Below, in pieces: positions 46,721-54,673 of a stretch of DNA of 64,000 bases. The position numbers and the translations under genes were made by a program. Every line of letters begins with the position of its first letter. Position 1 is the first letter of the stretch. Source of the DNA: Saccharibacter sp. EH611 (GTDB taxonomy: Bacteria > Pseudomonadota > Alphaproteobacteria > Acetobacterales > Acetobacteraceae); assembly GCF_009834765.1 (NCBI RefSeq), contig NZ_WVHP01000021.1, forward strand, positions 248,001-312,000, read 5' to 3'. Below the pieces are notes generated by a model that saw nothing but the letters and a program-made list of their open reading frames with translations, did not search any database and was not told the DNA's origin.

Positions 46721-47779
46721 TTAAAGGTTGAGAGGAGAGGTCAGCGCAAAAGGCTCATCGCTGCGGACAACCTCACCGATGCGTATGGCTTCTTCGCCCG
46801 CTTTATCGAGCTCGGCCATCACCTCATCAGGCTTATCGGTGACGAGTACCATGCCAATCCCACAGTTAAAGACTTTGAGCATTTCATCATGCTCAACAGG
46901 GCCTTGCTCGGCCAGCCACTCAAAAATGCCCGGCACAGGCCAGCTATTACCGTCAACACGAACGCCCAAACCTTCAGGCAGAACGCGTGGAAGGTTCCCC
47001 GGAAGGCCCCCGCCTGTAATATGAGCGCATCCGTGCAAGAGCCCTTTGTCATGCAGAGCTAAGACGGTACGGACATAAAGACGCGTTGGGGTGAGGAAAG
47101 CTTCTGCCAAGCTTTGGCTCGGGGAGAAGGGGGCAGGGTCGTTCCAGTTAAGGCCAGCACGTTCGACAATACGGCGAACGAGTGAGAAACCATTGGAGTG
47201 CACGCCAGAAGAAGGCAGAGCGATCAACGTATCGCCTTCAGCAATATGAGCAGGCAGGAGAGCATCACGCTCGGCCGCACCGACACTGAAGCCAGCAAGG
47301 TCATAGTGCCCTTTGCCGTAAAGTCCCGGCATTTCGGCTGTTTCCCCACCGACAAGAGCGCAGTCACTTTCCTGGCAAGCCTTCGCAATACCACGAACAA
47401 TACGCTCAGCGACAGGCACAGAGAGCGCGCCAGTGGCCATATAATCAAGGAAAAACAGCGGACGCGCTCCTTGGACGATCAGGTCATTGACGCACATCGC
47501 GACGAGATCAATGCCGATCTCATCATGAAGGCCGCTTTCAATAGCGAGGAGCAGTTTTGTGCCCACACCATCAGTGCAGCTGACCAGAACGGGGTCTTTA
47601 AACCCGGCGGCTTTGGGATCAAAAAGGGCACCAAAGCCTCCAATACCGCCCATAACACCGGGGCGATGCGTGGCTTTAGCGGCAGGTTTAATGGACTCGA
47701 CCAGGGCATCCCCTGCTGTAATATCGACGCCGGCTTCGGCGTAGCTGGCTCCGTTGGACGAGGCGGATGTCTTGGCCAT
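46721..47779 (-). CDS. purM: Phosphoribosylformylglycinamidine cyclo-ligase
   Basis: PurM closes FGAM to aminoimidazole ribotide with ATP, step five of purine synthesis. The 352-residue protein shows [77 protein letters not shown] and [17 protein letters not shown]. Start ATG 47779 has GGAGAC eight bases upstream. The frame is open back to 48085, but those 102 codons overlap hdaA and do not resemble PurM. It is divergent from hdaA. Confidence 0.97.
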   Translation of the reverse strand: MAKTSASSNGASYAEAGVDITAGDALVESIKPAAKATHRPGVMGGIGGFGALFDPKAAGFKDPVLVSCTDGVGTKLLLAIESGLHDEIGIDLVAMCVNDLIVQGARPLFFLDYMATGALSVPVAERIVRGIAKACQESDCALVGGETAEMPGLYGKGHYDLAGFSVGAAERDALLPAHIAEGDTLIALPSSGVHSNGFSLVRRIVERAGLNWNDPAPFSPSQSLAEAFLTPTRLYVRTVLALHDKGLLHGCAHITGGGLPGNLPRVLPEGLGVRVDGNSWPVPGIFEWLAEQGPVEHDEMLKVFNCGIGMVLVTDKPDEVMAELDKAGEEAIRIGEVVRSDEPFALTSPLNL

Positions 47780-47891
47780 GAGGGACCGTCTCCATGCTGG
47801 TTGATGCTTTGGCCATTCTAGAGCATCTTGATCCTGTACGGAATGGATGAAGCACCATGAGAATGGCTCTGACGTAGAAATAGGGAAAAGA

Positions 47892-48587
47892 ATGGTAGGA
47901 AGCCACACCCAAATGGCGCTTGATTTGCGGCGAGAAAGCCGTTTTTCGGCAGAACACTTTATTTCTGGTGCGTCTAACGCGGCAGCACGCGCTTGGCTTT
48001 CTCGTGATCGCTGGCCAGAGGGGCGCTTATGGCTTTGGGGCGGAGCGGGAACGGGGAAGACCCATCTCATGCGCATTTGGGCCATACGTCATGGCATCCC
48101 TGTTTGGGAGGCGGCCTCATTAGGGCGTGATGAACATGGGACACTTTTAGCGGGAGAAGCGCCCCTTCAGCTGACCCATAAGCTCGTGGCGATTGACCAT
48201 CTAGACCAGCTTGACGATGAAGTTGCGCTCTTGCATTTGCTTAATCGTGCCCATGCGGCTCAGATTAGGGTTCTGTTAGCCGCCCGTTATCCGCCGGCCC
48301 GCCATGCTTTTCGTGTGCCTGACCTTGCGAGCCGCCTTCGTGCGACGATGACGGCCGCAATTGAAGAGCCAGAAGATGCGTTAAGGGCAACACTGCTTTT
48401 ATCGCTTCTCGCTGAGCGGCAGCTTGTCGTTGCGCAACCTGTAACGGATTGGCTCTGGCGCCATCTCCCTCGTACGGGGGAGGCCTTGGTACAAGCCGTG
48501 GAACTCCTTGATAAAGCGGCACTGGAAAGAGGCAGTCCGATTACGCGGCAGCTCGCTCAAGACGTGTTGGGTGAGCTGCTGGATTAA
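47892..48587 (+). CDS. hdaA: HdaA-type regulator of DnaA (AAA+ protein)
   Basis: Hda, bound to the sliding clamp, stimulates DnaA ATP hydrolysis and so prevents re-initiation. The 231-residue protein has the clamp-binding motif QMALDL at residues 7-12, a Walker [10 protein letters not shown] (about residue 45), [12 protein letters not shown] as Walker B and [14 protein letters not shown] with the sensor-type arginine region. It lacks the C-terminal DNA-binding domain of DnaA, as expected. Start 47892 ([12 protein letters not shown]) has AGGGA five bases upstream. An upstream in-frame ATG at 47847 is weaker. ppk1 starts 42 bp after it, a conserved order in this family of bacteria. Confidence 0.88.
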   Translation: MVGSHTQMALDLRRESRFSAEHFISGASNAAARAWLSRDRWPEGRLWLWGGAGTGKTHLMRIWAIRHGIPVWEAASLGRDEHGTLLAGEAPLQLTHKLVAIDHLDQLDDEVALLHLLNRAHAAQIRVLLAARYPPARHAFRVPDLASRLRATMTAAIEEPEDALRATLLLSLLAERQLVVAQPVTDWLWRHLPRTGEALVQAVELLDKAALERGSPITRQLAQDVLGELLD

Positions 48588-48629
48588 TCAAGCGTTTGAC
48601 AGGGCCGACGAAAGGCAACATTCTTTTAG

Positions 48630-50834
48630 ATGAACCAAGCCAAGGGGTATGCCGTGATTGCAGAACGCGATGTCTTTTCGTCCGCTTCGTCTTCCTGCTT
48701 AGAGGAGTTACGCCATTCGCCTGAACGGTTCGTCAACCGAGAGCTATCGTGGCTAGACTTTAATTTTCGCGTTCTAGAAGAGGCGGAAAATAAGCGTAAT
48801 CCACTTTTGGAGCGTGTGCGCTTTTTGTCGATTAGCGCGAGCAATCTTGATGAGTTCTATTCTGTTCGTGTGGCTGGATTGGTTGGACAAGTTCGGGAAA
48901 AAACCACGGTTTTAAGCCCCGATGGTGTGACCCCTGCGCAGCAGCTGGAAGCTGTACGTCTTAAAACGCGTGATTTGAAATATAGCCAACAGCGCGTGTG
49001 GCACCAATTATGTCATGAACTGGCGGATGAAGCGATTAGCATCGTGTCTGCCTCTGAGCTCGGTGATGATGATCGGCAATGGATGTCATGCTTTTTTGAC
49101 GAGCAGGTTTTCCCTGTTCTGACGCCGCTTGCAGTGGATCCGTCCCATCCCTTGCCTTTTATCCCCAATAAAGGGCTTGCACTGGTTCTGTGTTTGCATG
49201 ACCCAAAGAATGGTCGTCGTATGATGGATGGAATTGTGCTTCTGCCAGCGCAAATTCCTCGCTTTCTTCGTCTTCCCCAACAGGGAAAAGAGCTGCGTTT
49301 TGTTCGGTTGGAAGATCTAATTACCTGCTTTGCTTCACGTCTTTTCCCCGGCATGACGCCGACAAATGCCGGATTGTTACGGATTATTCGTGATACGGAT
49401 GTTGAGTTTGAAGATGAAGCAGAAGATCTTGTTCGTTCTTACGAAACAGCCCTAAAGCGCCGCCGTCGTGGTGTGGGGATACATCTTGATATTGAAGGCA
49501 GTCTTCCTGAGCGCTTAGGGCGCGAAATTGGTGAAGAGCTAGGCGTCGGCACGGAAAATGTCGTTGTTTTGCAAGACATGGTCGGCATGTCTGATGTAAG
49601 TCAGCTGGTCGTGAGCGACCGCCCTGATCTGATCTTCCCACCCTATAAGCCACGTTTCCCACAACGTGTGATGGATTATGATGGCGATTGCTTTGCTGCT
49701 ATTCGTGCAAAAGACCTCGTCGTTCATCATCCATTTGAGAGCTTTGATGTTGTTGTCCAGTTCTTACAGCAAGCGGTGCTGGACCCTAATGTTTTAGCTA
49801 TTAAACAAACACTTTACCGTACCTCGCGCGACAGCCCGATCGTACAGGCGTTGATTGAAGCCGCAGAAGCGGGCAAGTCTGTTACCGCCGTTGTAGAGTT
49901 GCGTGCTCGTTTTGATGAAGAAGCGAATATCCGCCTGTCTCGTTCTCTCGAGGCGGCGGGTGTGCAGGTTGTGTTTGGGCTAGCGCAGTATAAGACGCAC
50001 GCTAAGCTGAGCCTTGTTGTGCGACGAGAAGGGGCAGTGCTGCGCTCCTACGCGCATTTTGGAACGGGGAACTATCATCCCGTAACTGCGCGTATTTATA
50101 CGGACCTCTCCTTCTTTACCTGTGACCCTGTGTTGGTGGCTGATTCCGCGCGTCTTTTTAACTATGTGACGGGCTGTGCGGTGCCTGAAGTGCAGGCTCT
50201 GAGTTTTGCCCCCATTACGCTGCGTCATGATTTAGAACATCTTATTCGTGATGAAATTGCCCATGTAGAGGCCGGGCGAGCGGGCCATATTTGGCTAAAG
50301 ATGAATAGTCTTGTAGACCCGCATCTGATTGATTTGCTCTATGAAGCCTCGCAAAAAGGGGTGCGCATCAATGCCGTTGTGCGTGGGATGTGTTGCTTAC
50401 GTCCAGGGGTGCCGGGGCTGTCTGAGCGTATTCAAATTCGGTCTATTGTGGGACGCTTTTTGGAACATTCTCGTATTTTTGCCTTTGGCAATGGGCGGCA
50501 TTTGCCGTCACGTCAGGCGAAACTCTTTATTTCATCAGCGGACTGGATGCAGCGTAATATGGATCGCCGCGTTGAGGCGATGGTTCCTATTACCAACCCA
50601 ACCGTTCATGCTCAGATCCTCGGGCAGATTATGACTGTCAATTTCCGTGATACGCTGCAAAGCTGGCAGATGAAGCCTGACGGAACGTGGGAGCGTGTTA
50701 CGGCACGACGTCGGAAGTTTTCGGCTCATGAGTATTTTATGAACAACCCTTCGCTTTCAGGACGGGGGTCTGCTCGTCCAGCAACGACCTTACTTGAGCC
50801 CTATACAGGGACAGAGATTGGGCGGGAGAACTAA
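48630..50834 (+). CDS. ppk1: Polyphosphate kinase 1
   Basis: Ppk1 reversibly builds inorganic polyphosphate from ATP. The 734-residue protein has all four domains: the N-terminal helical RFVNRELSWLDFNFRVLEEA, head domain, then C1 with ASRDSPIVQALIEAAEAGK-type start (here TSRDSPIVQALIEAA) and YKTHAKLSLVVR, containing the autophosphorylated His. The C2 domain has RQAKLFISSADWMQRNMDRRVE. Length and motifs are complete, so it should be active. ppx follows five bases after its stop. Together they set the polyphosphate level, relevant to phosphate supply and stress. Confidence 0.97.
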   Translation: MNQAKGYAVIAERDVFSSASSSCLEELRHSPERFVNRELSWLDFNFRVLEEAENKRNPLLERVRFLSISASNLDEFYSVRVAGLVGQVREKTTVLSPDGVTPAQQLEAVRLKTRDLKYSQQRVWHQLCHELADEAISIVSASELGDDDRQWMSCFFDEQVFPVLTPLAVDPSHPLPFIPNKGLALVLCLHDPKNGRRMMDGIVLLPAQIPRFLRLPQQGKELRFVRLEDLITCFASRLFPGMTPTNAGLLRIIRDTDVEFEDEAEDLVRSYETALKRRRRGVGIHLDIEGSLPERLGREIGEELGVGTENVVVLQDMVGMSDVSQLVVSDRPDLIFPPYKPRFPQRVMDYDGDCFAAIRAKDLVVHHPFESFDVVVQFLQQAVLDPNVLAIKQTLYRTSRDSPIVQALIEAAEAGKSVTAVVELRARFDEEANIRLSRSLEAAGVQVVFGLAQYKTHAKLSLVVRREGAVLRSYAHFGTGNYHPVTARIYTDLSFFTCDPVLVADSARLFNYVTGCAVPEVQALSFAPITLRHDLEHLIRDEIAHVEAGRAGHIWLKMNSLVDPHLIDLLYEASQKGVRINAVVRGMCCLRPGVPGLSERIQIRSIVGRFLEHSRIFAFGNGRHLPSRQAKLFISSADWMQRNMDRRVEAMVPITNPTVHAQILGQIMTVNFRDTLQSWQMKPDGTWERVTARRRKFSAHEYFMNNPSLSGRGSARPATTLLEPYTGTEIGREN

Positions 50835-50839
50835 GTATT

Positions 50840-52354
50840 ATGATGGCTTCCGATGGTGCTATTTCGTCAGACGTGCAGCGCGCTGCGGTTGTTGATCTTG
50901 GATCGAACTCTGTGCGTATGGTGGTGTTTGAAGGTGTTGTGCGCAATCCTGTCCCTATTTTTAATGAGAAAGCGACCTTACGTCTCGGGAAAGGCCTGGA
51001 AGAAACAGGTGAGCTTAACCCTGAGGGTGTCCGCAAGGCGATGGATGTTCTCAAACGTTTTGGAACAATTGCCCGTGTTATGGGGGCCGAGCCGTTTGAT
51101 ATTTTAGCAACGGCTGCTGTACGTGATGCCCGTAATGGAAATGAGTTTATTGAGGCTGCCAAAACGTGTGTTCCCAATGCCCGTGTGCGGGTTTTAAAAG
51201 GAGGGGAAGAGGCCGATTATTCGGCTAATGGTGTTTTATGCGCTCTTCCACATGCTGAAGGGCTAGTGGCTGATATTGGCGGAGGCTCTCTAGAGCTCAT
51301 TAGTATTGGTGACAAAAGCGTTGTGGACTCGGTTAGCACACCGCTGGGCGTCATTCGCCTACGTGAACGGGCAGAGGGTGAGATCGACCGCGCTGAGCAT
51401 ATCGCCAAACAGGTTTTAGCGGATGTGTCCTGGCTGCCCGAGATGAAGGGGCGGCCACTCTATCTTGTTGGTGGTGCTTTTAGAGCTTTGGCGCGGTTGC
51501 ATATTGCGAAGTCGAAATATCCCATCAATATGGTTCATCTGTTTAAGCTGTCCTGCGATGAAGCCCGTGATATGACATCTTGGATTTCCAAAGCGACGCG
51601 GAAACAGCTCGAAAAAGTTGGTAATGCGCCACGCAAGCGTTTAGGGGATGCGCCTTTTGCCGCAGCAGCATTGTCGAGATTAATAAAACGCATGCATCCA
51701 TCTGAGATTATCTTTAGCGCAGAGGGGTTACGTGAAGGGTGGTATATGCGCCACGCCGCGTCTTCCGTGGTAGCGCAAGACCCGATGCAGGCATTGGCGA
51801 GTGAGATGGCTGGGCGTTTAGGGCGGAATGCTCAGCTCCCTGATGCGTTGATTAGCTGGACGACACCGCTCTTTAGACGTGATGGAAAATGGGAGCTCTC
51901 ACCGTATGAGCTGGAGCAGCACCGTTTCGCCTGCATGGTGTCTGACATTGGCTCGTATGATCACCCACAATATCGTGCAGAGCAGACCTACCATCGTATC
52001 CTTTACAGTCATGGTGTGGGGTTTGATCATATCTTGCGTGCTTTCGTCGCGCTTGTAACAGCAGTGCGTTACGAAATTGAACTAGATCATCCTGCGTTAG
52101 AGCCTTCGCGTATTTTATTGGACGAAGCCACTTTTGCCCGCGCGGTTCAGCTGGGGATGACTCTACGATTGGCTTATACGCTATGTGCGGGCACAGAGGT
52201 GCTCCTCAAGCCTTGTGAGCTGAAGATAGAAGATGACGTTTTGGTGCTGTATATGGGCGCCGATAGTTTACGAGCGGCTGGTGGGGCTGTGAAGCGCCGG
52301 CTAGAGCGGTTGGCCGGTGCAATGGGACTTTTATGTCAGATTCATGAAAGTTGA
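50840..52354 (+). CDS. ppx: Exopolyphosphatase / Ppx-GppA phosphatase
   Basis: Ppx removes terminal phosphates from polyphosphate (and related GppA enzymes cleave pppGpp). The 504-residue protein has the ASKHA phosphate-binding loops: AAVVDLGSNSVRMVVFEG at the start, ATAAVRDARNG, VLKGGEEADYSANGV and VADIGGGSLELI (about residue 145). A C-terminal HD-like region follows, QHRFACMVSDIGSYDH with retained His and Asp. It is co-transcribed with ppk1 (five-base gap). Downstream begins 1.4 kb of decayed sequence, so it may be the last gene of what was a longer phosphate operon. Confidence 0.95.
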   Translation: MMASDGAISSDVQRAAVVDLGSNSVRMVVFEGVVRNPVPIFNEKATLRLGKGLEETGELNPEGVRKAMDVLKRFGTIARVMGAEPFDILATAAVRDARNGNEFIEAAKTCVPNARVRVLKGGEEADYSANGVLCALPHAEGLVADIGGGSLELISIGDKSVVDSVSTPLGVIRLRERAEGEIDRAEHIAKQVLADVSWLPEMKGRPLYLVGGAFRALARLHIAKSKYPINMVHLFKLSCDEARDMTSWISKATRKQLEKVGNAPRKRLGDAPFAAAALSRLIKRMHPSEIIFSAEGLREGWYMRHAASSVVAQDPMQALASEMAGRLGRNAQLPDALISWTTPLFRRDGKWELSPYELEQHRFACMVSDIGSYDHPQYRAEQTYHRILYSHGVGFDHILRAFVALVTAVRYEIELDHPALEPSRILLDEATFARAVQLGMTLRLAYTLCAGTEVLLKPCELKIEDDVLVLYMGADSLRAAGGAVKRRLERLAGAMGLLCQIHES

Positions 52355-52541
52355 TGTCATTCCCTATGGAAAGGTCGAAGCTTGCTTGTTTTAACGTGAG
52401 GAAATAAGCAGATATGACACGATAAGGCTCTATATCCATTCATGAATAGCGGGCTCTGGCTGAGAGGTGGGAAAATGCCTGATCGTTCTCGTATTGCAAA
52501 CACGCTATGAGAGCAGGGGTGCGCAATGATGACGCTGGATG

Positions 52542-53064
52542 GTGGAAGACGTTGCGTATCGCTTTGAGAACGGGCGAGCCCGGTTGACGCTGGACGTAGA
52601 GGAGGAGCTTCTCATCTAAGCGGATGAAGATGAGATGATCCAAGTCTTTCTGAACTTGATTGAAAATGTACTAAAATACGGAAGAGAAACCCCGGGAAAC
52701 GCTCGATATCCGGCTGTTTGTTTGGACGAACTGTTACGCCTGATGACCCTTTATGGCTAGGGACACAGGGGTGGTTTTAGGGGGACAGGATAATGGTTGT
52801 GGGATTGCGCCCCTGCATGTGCTGCACCTGACAGAGCGTTTTTATCGTGTGCGTCAACAACGGCCGGAGAAGATAGGATATGGCCTAAGGCTCTCTATTG
52901 GTGAACATATTATAGACCGCCAATGTGGGTGCTTTTGGATACAAATCACTGCAGGAGAAGGCACTGTTTTTCTGCTCTGGTTGCCGTCGTCGACTGAGAA
53001 AACGAACGAAGAGTCATGTCACCGATCTGTCATAAGAGAGTCATCTGATTTTCACATACCATAG
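52542..53064 (+). pseudogene. PhoR-like sensor histidine kinase remnant (C-terminal ATPase part)
   Basis: A broken HATPase domain can be read across two frames. From 52542: VEDVAYRFENGRARLTLDVE, an in-frame TAA at 52617-52619, then DEMIQVFLNLIENVLKYG, the N-box of a histidine kinase. After a frame change near 52680-52750 the reading continues QDNGCGIAPLHVLHLTERFY (G1 box), GYGLRLSIGEHIIDR (G2-like, GTGLGL degraded) and EGTVFLLWLP at 53015-53033. The ERFYRV segment points to the PhoR branch. The sensor part and phospho-His are missing; two more stops lie just upstream at 52525-52541. The flanks 52355-52541 and 53065-53331 show no intact gene. Confidence 0.8.
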
Positions 53065-53331
53065 CCTTCAGGTCGACTATCACTCCTCTATCTAAAGAGG
53101 CGATAATGTTCTGGTATGGTGAGAGCGCTACGTGTACGCAGAAAGGCCTCTTCAGAGTTGTTGAGCAGGAGTGCGTTAATCTTGGGGTTCCATCACGCTC
53201 TTTTGTGCAATGTTGTGTGCGGTTAAGAGATTAATAAATAAACGCAATAAAGCGCAAAAGAGCTGGGCTCTTATTGAAAGACGCATTCCCTCTTGTGAAT
53301 GGGGGCTCCCTTATCATATGAGCGCCAATTA

Positions 53332-53801
53332 ATGCTGACACGGCGCTACATGCTAGGCTTCTTGGGCAATGGTGCCCAGCACTTTTCGGTTTGAGCCCTG
53401 AAACTGTGTTTTTGAGCAGTATCGTTCGGTATCGCTATACACAGTAGGCTCCTTTAGAGGTACAGTCCTTTGAAGTTGGTATGCTCAAACGTACTCGTGC
53501 ATCTGTTCTAGCGATCAATGCGCAAGCACGCCTGATGCTTTGCTTATTAGCCGCGGGGAAGACAACGACCTTTGGCGAGGTGACGACCCCAGAGGGGGTA
53601 CAAGCGATAAAACGGTATGCCGACCTATACAGCATGATCAGAAAATACGTTCCTGTCTTAGCCGTTACGAACGAGCGGTGTGCCTGCAGAGCACCATCCA
53701 TCAGGTATGATTGCAGAGGCTTAGCGTTATTTGACGCTGGGCTTGGATGGTTTTTCACGGATGATCCTGCTCTGGGACGGAAAGCTGTTGATGGTGTGTG
53801 A
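53332..53801 (+). pseudogene. Glycerophosphodiester phosphodiesterase (GlpQ-like) remnant
   Basis: At 53332 a short frame begins MLTRRYMLGFLGNGA, like the twin-Arg start of an exported enzyme, and stops after 20 codons. From about 53460 another frame reads VQSFEVGMLKRTRASV (GlpQ-like QSF motif), TPEGVQAIKRYADLY (LTPAGLxEIxxYAD block), and near the end LFDAGLGWFFTDDPALGRKA, the GDPD C-terminal FTDxPD motif. The remnant covers roughly half of a normal 340-residue GlpQ, and the metal-binding HRGx and ExD motifs are gone. It lies next to an intact acid phosphatase and a broken PhoR-like gene. Assignment rests on short motifs and is less sure than the kinase. Confidence 0.55.
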
Positions 53802-53813
53802 GGGGAACATTCG

Positions 53814-54524
53814 ATGAGAGAGACAAAAAAGATGATCCGATTGTCGTATAGACTTATTGGAACCTTGTTGATGGCAGGAGGGGCCTTTGTGCCTCCTATT
53901 GCGCAGGCTGAGGCCCCTCCCAATGTGGAGCAAGCGGTTCAAGCAGCGATGGCTTATCATGACACCGGGGCGTATCAGCACGAGTTTGATGCACAGTTGA
54001 AACGTGCACAGCAAGACGTTGAGCGTGAGCGCCTACATGTGCAGAACCCGGCGATTGTTTTGGATATTGATGAAACAACGCTTTCAAATTGGCCGGCCAT
54101 GAAGGCGAACCATCTTGGTTATGTATCAGAGGGTGCCTGTGATCACCTGCCCAAGGGCCCTTGTGGTGAGGATGCGTGGGAAGAGCGTGCGGAAGCGCCT
54201 GCTTTTGCAGAAACGCAGGCACTGATCAAGCAAGCACAGGCGCATAATGTGGCGGTTTTCTTTGTAACGGGACGCTCAGAGAAGTTCCGTCGTGCAACGG
54301 AGGAGAACCTTCATAAAGAAGGGATCTCTGGCTGGAAGCATCTTTACATGCGTGCCATCGGAGATCATCGACCCGCAGCGGCGTATAAAACGCCCCTACG
54401 TGCTGAGATCGAACAACAAGGCTATACGATACTTGCGAACCTTGGTGATCAAGAGAGTGATCTCAACGGAGGCCACGCATTGCATCGTTATCGTTTGCCG
54501 AACCCTTATTATTATATCCCTTGA
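53814..54524 (+). CDS. Exported HAD-superfamily (subfamily IIIB) acid phosphatase
   Basis: This 236-residue phosphatase is probably periplasmic. A signal peptide (LIGTLLMAGGAFVPPIAQA, cleavage near residue 31) precedes the HAD core. Motif I is VLDIDETTLSNWPAM with both catalytic Asp residues (about residue 83), motif II FFVTGRSEK, and motif III/IV the C-terminal NLGDQESDLNGG. This DIDET pattern is that of plant VSP and bacterial e(P4)/class-B-like acid phosphatases that release phosphate from nucleotides or sugar phosphates. AGGGGA sits about eight bases before ATG 53814. It is the one intact gene in a decayed phosphate-scavenging stretch, suggesting it is still useful. Confidence 0.88.
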   Translation: MRETKKMIRLSYRLIGTLLMAGGAFVPPIAQAEAPPNVEQAVQAAMAYHDTGAYQHEFDAQLKRAQQDVERERLHVQNPAIVLDIDETTLSNWPAMKANHLGYVSEGACDHLPKGPCGEDAWEERAEAPAFAETQALIKQAQAHNVAVFFVTGRSEKFRRATEENLHKEGISGWKHLYMRAIGDHRPAAAYKTPLRAEIEQQGYTILANLGDQESDLNGGHALHRYRLPNPYYYIP

Positions 54525-54557
54525 GAGGGGGCCCTAAGTCTATTCATAGGAGATAGG

Positions 54558-54589
54558 AGCCTGATTGGTTTTCGCTTGTCAGGCTTTTG
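54558..54589 (+). terminator. Terminator after the acid phosphatase
   Basis: AGCCTGA pairs with TCAGGCT across 14 bases and is followed by TTTTGT. The long loop makes it moderate. Confidence 0.65.
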
Positions 54590-54673
54590 TATTAAAACTT
54601 CTCTCCAAATCTTTTATTCTTGTTTTCTCAGAGAGGCTGTTGACGTTGAAGAACAACAGCCTCGGGCGTGAGC

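Noticed and set aside
47780-48085. A 102-codon N-terminal extension of purM.
   Set aside because: It overlaps hdaA on the other strand and does not match PurM; ATG 47779 has its own ribosome site.
53106-53234. A 42-codon frame (MFWYGESATC...) between the two pseudogenes.
   Set aside because: No ribosome site, no similarity I can see, and it lies in decaying sequence.
53435-53923. A 162-codon frame on the minus strand across the GlpQ remnant.
   Set aside because: It overlaps the intact acid phosphatase start and the plus-strand remnant gives recognisable family motifs; the minus frame does not.
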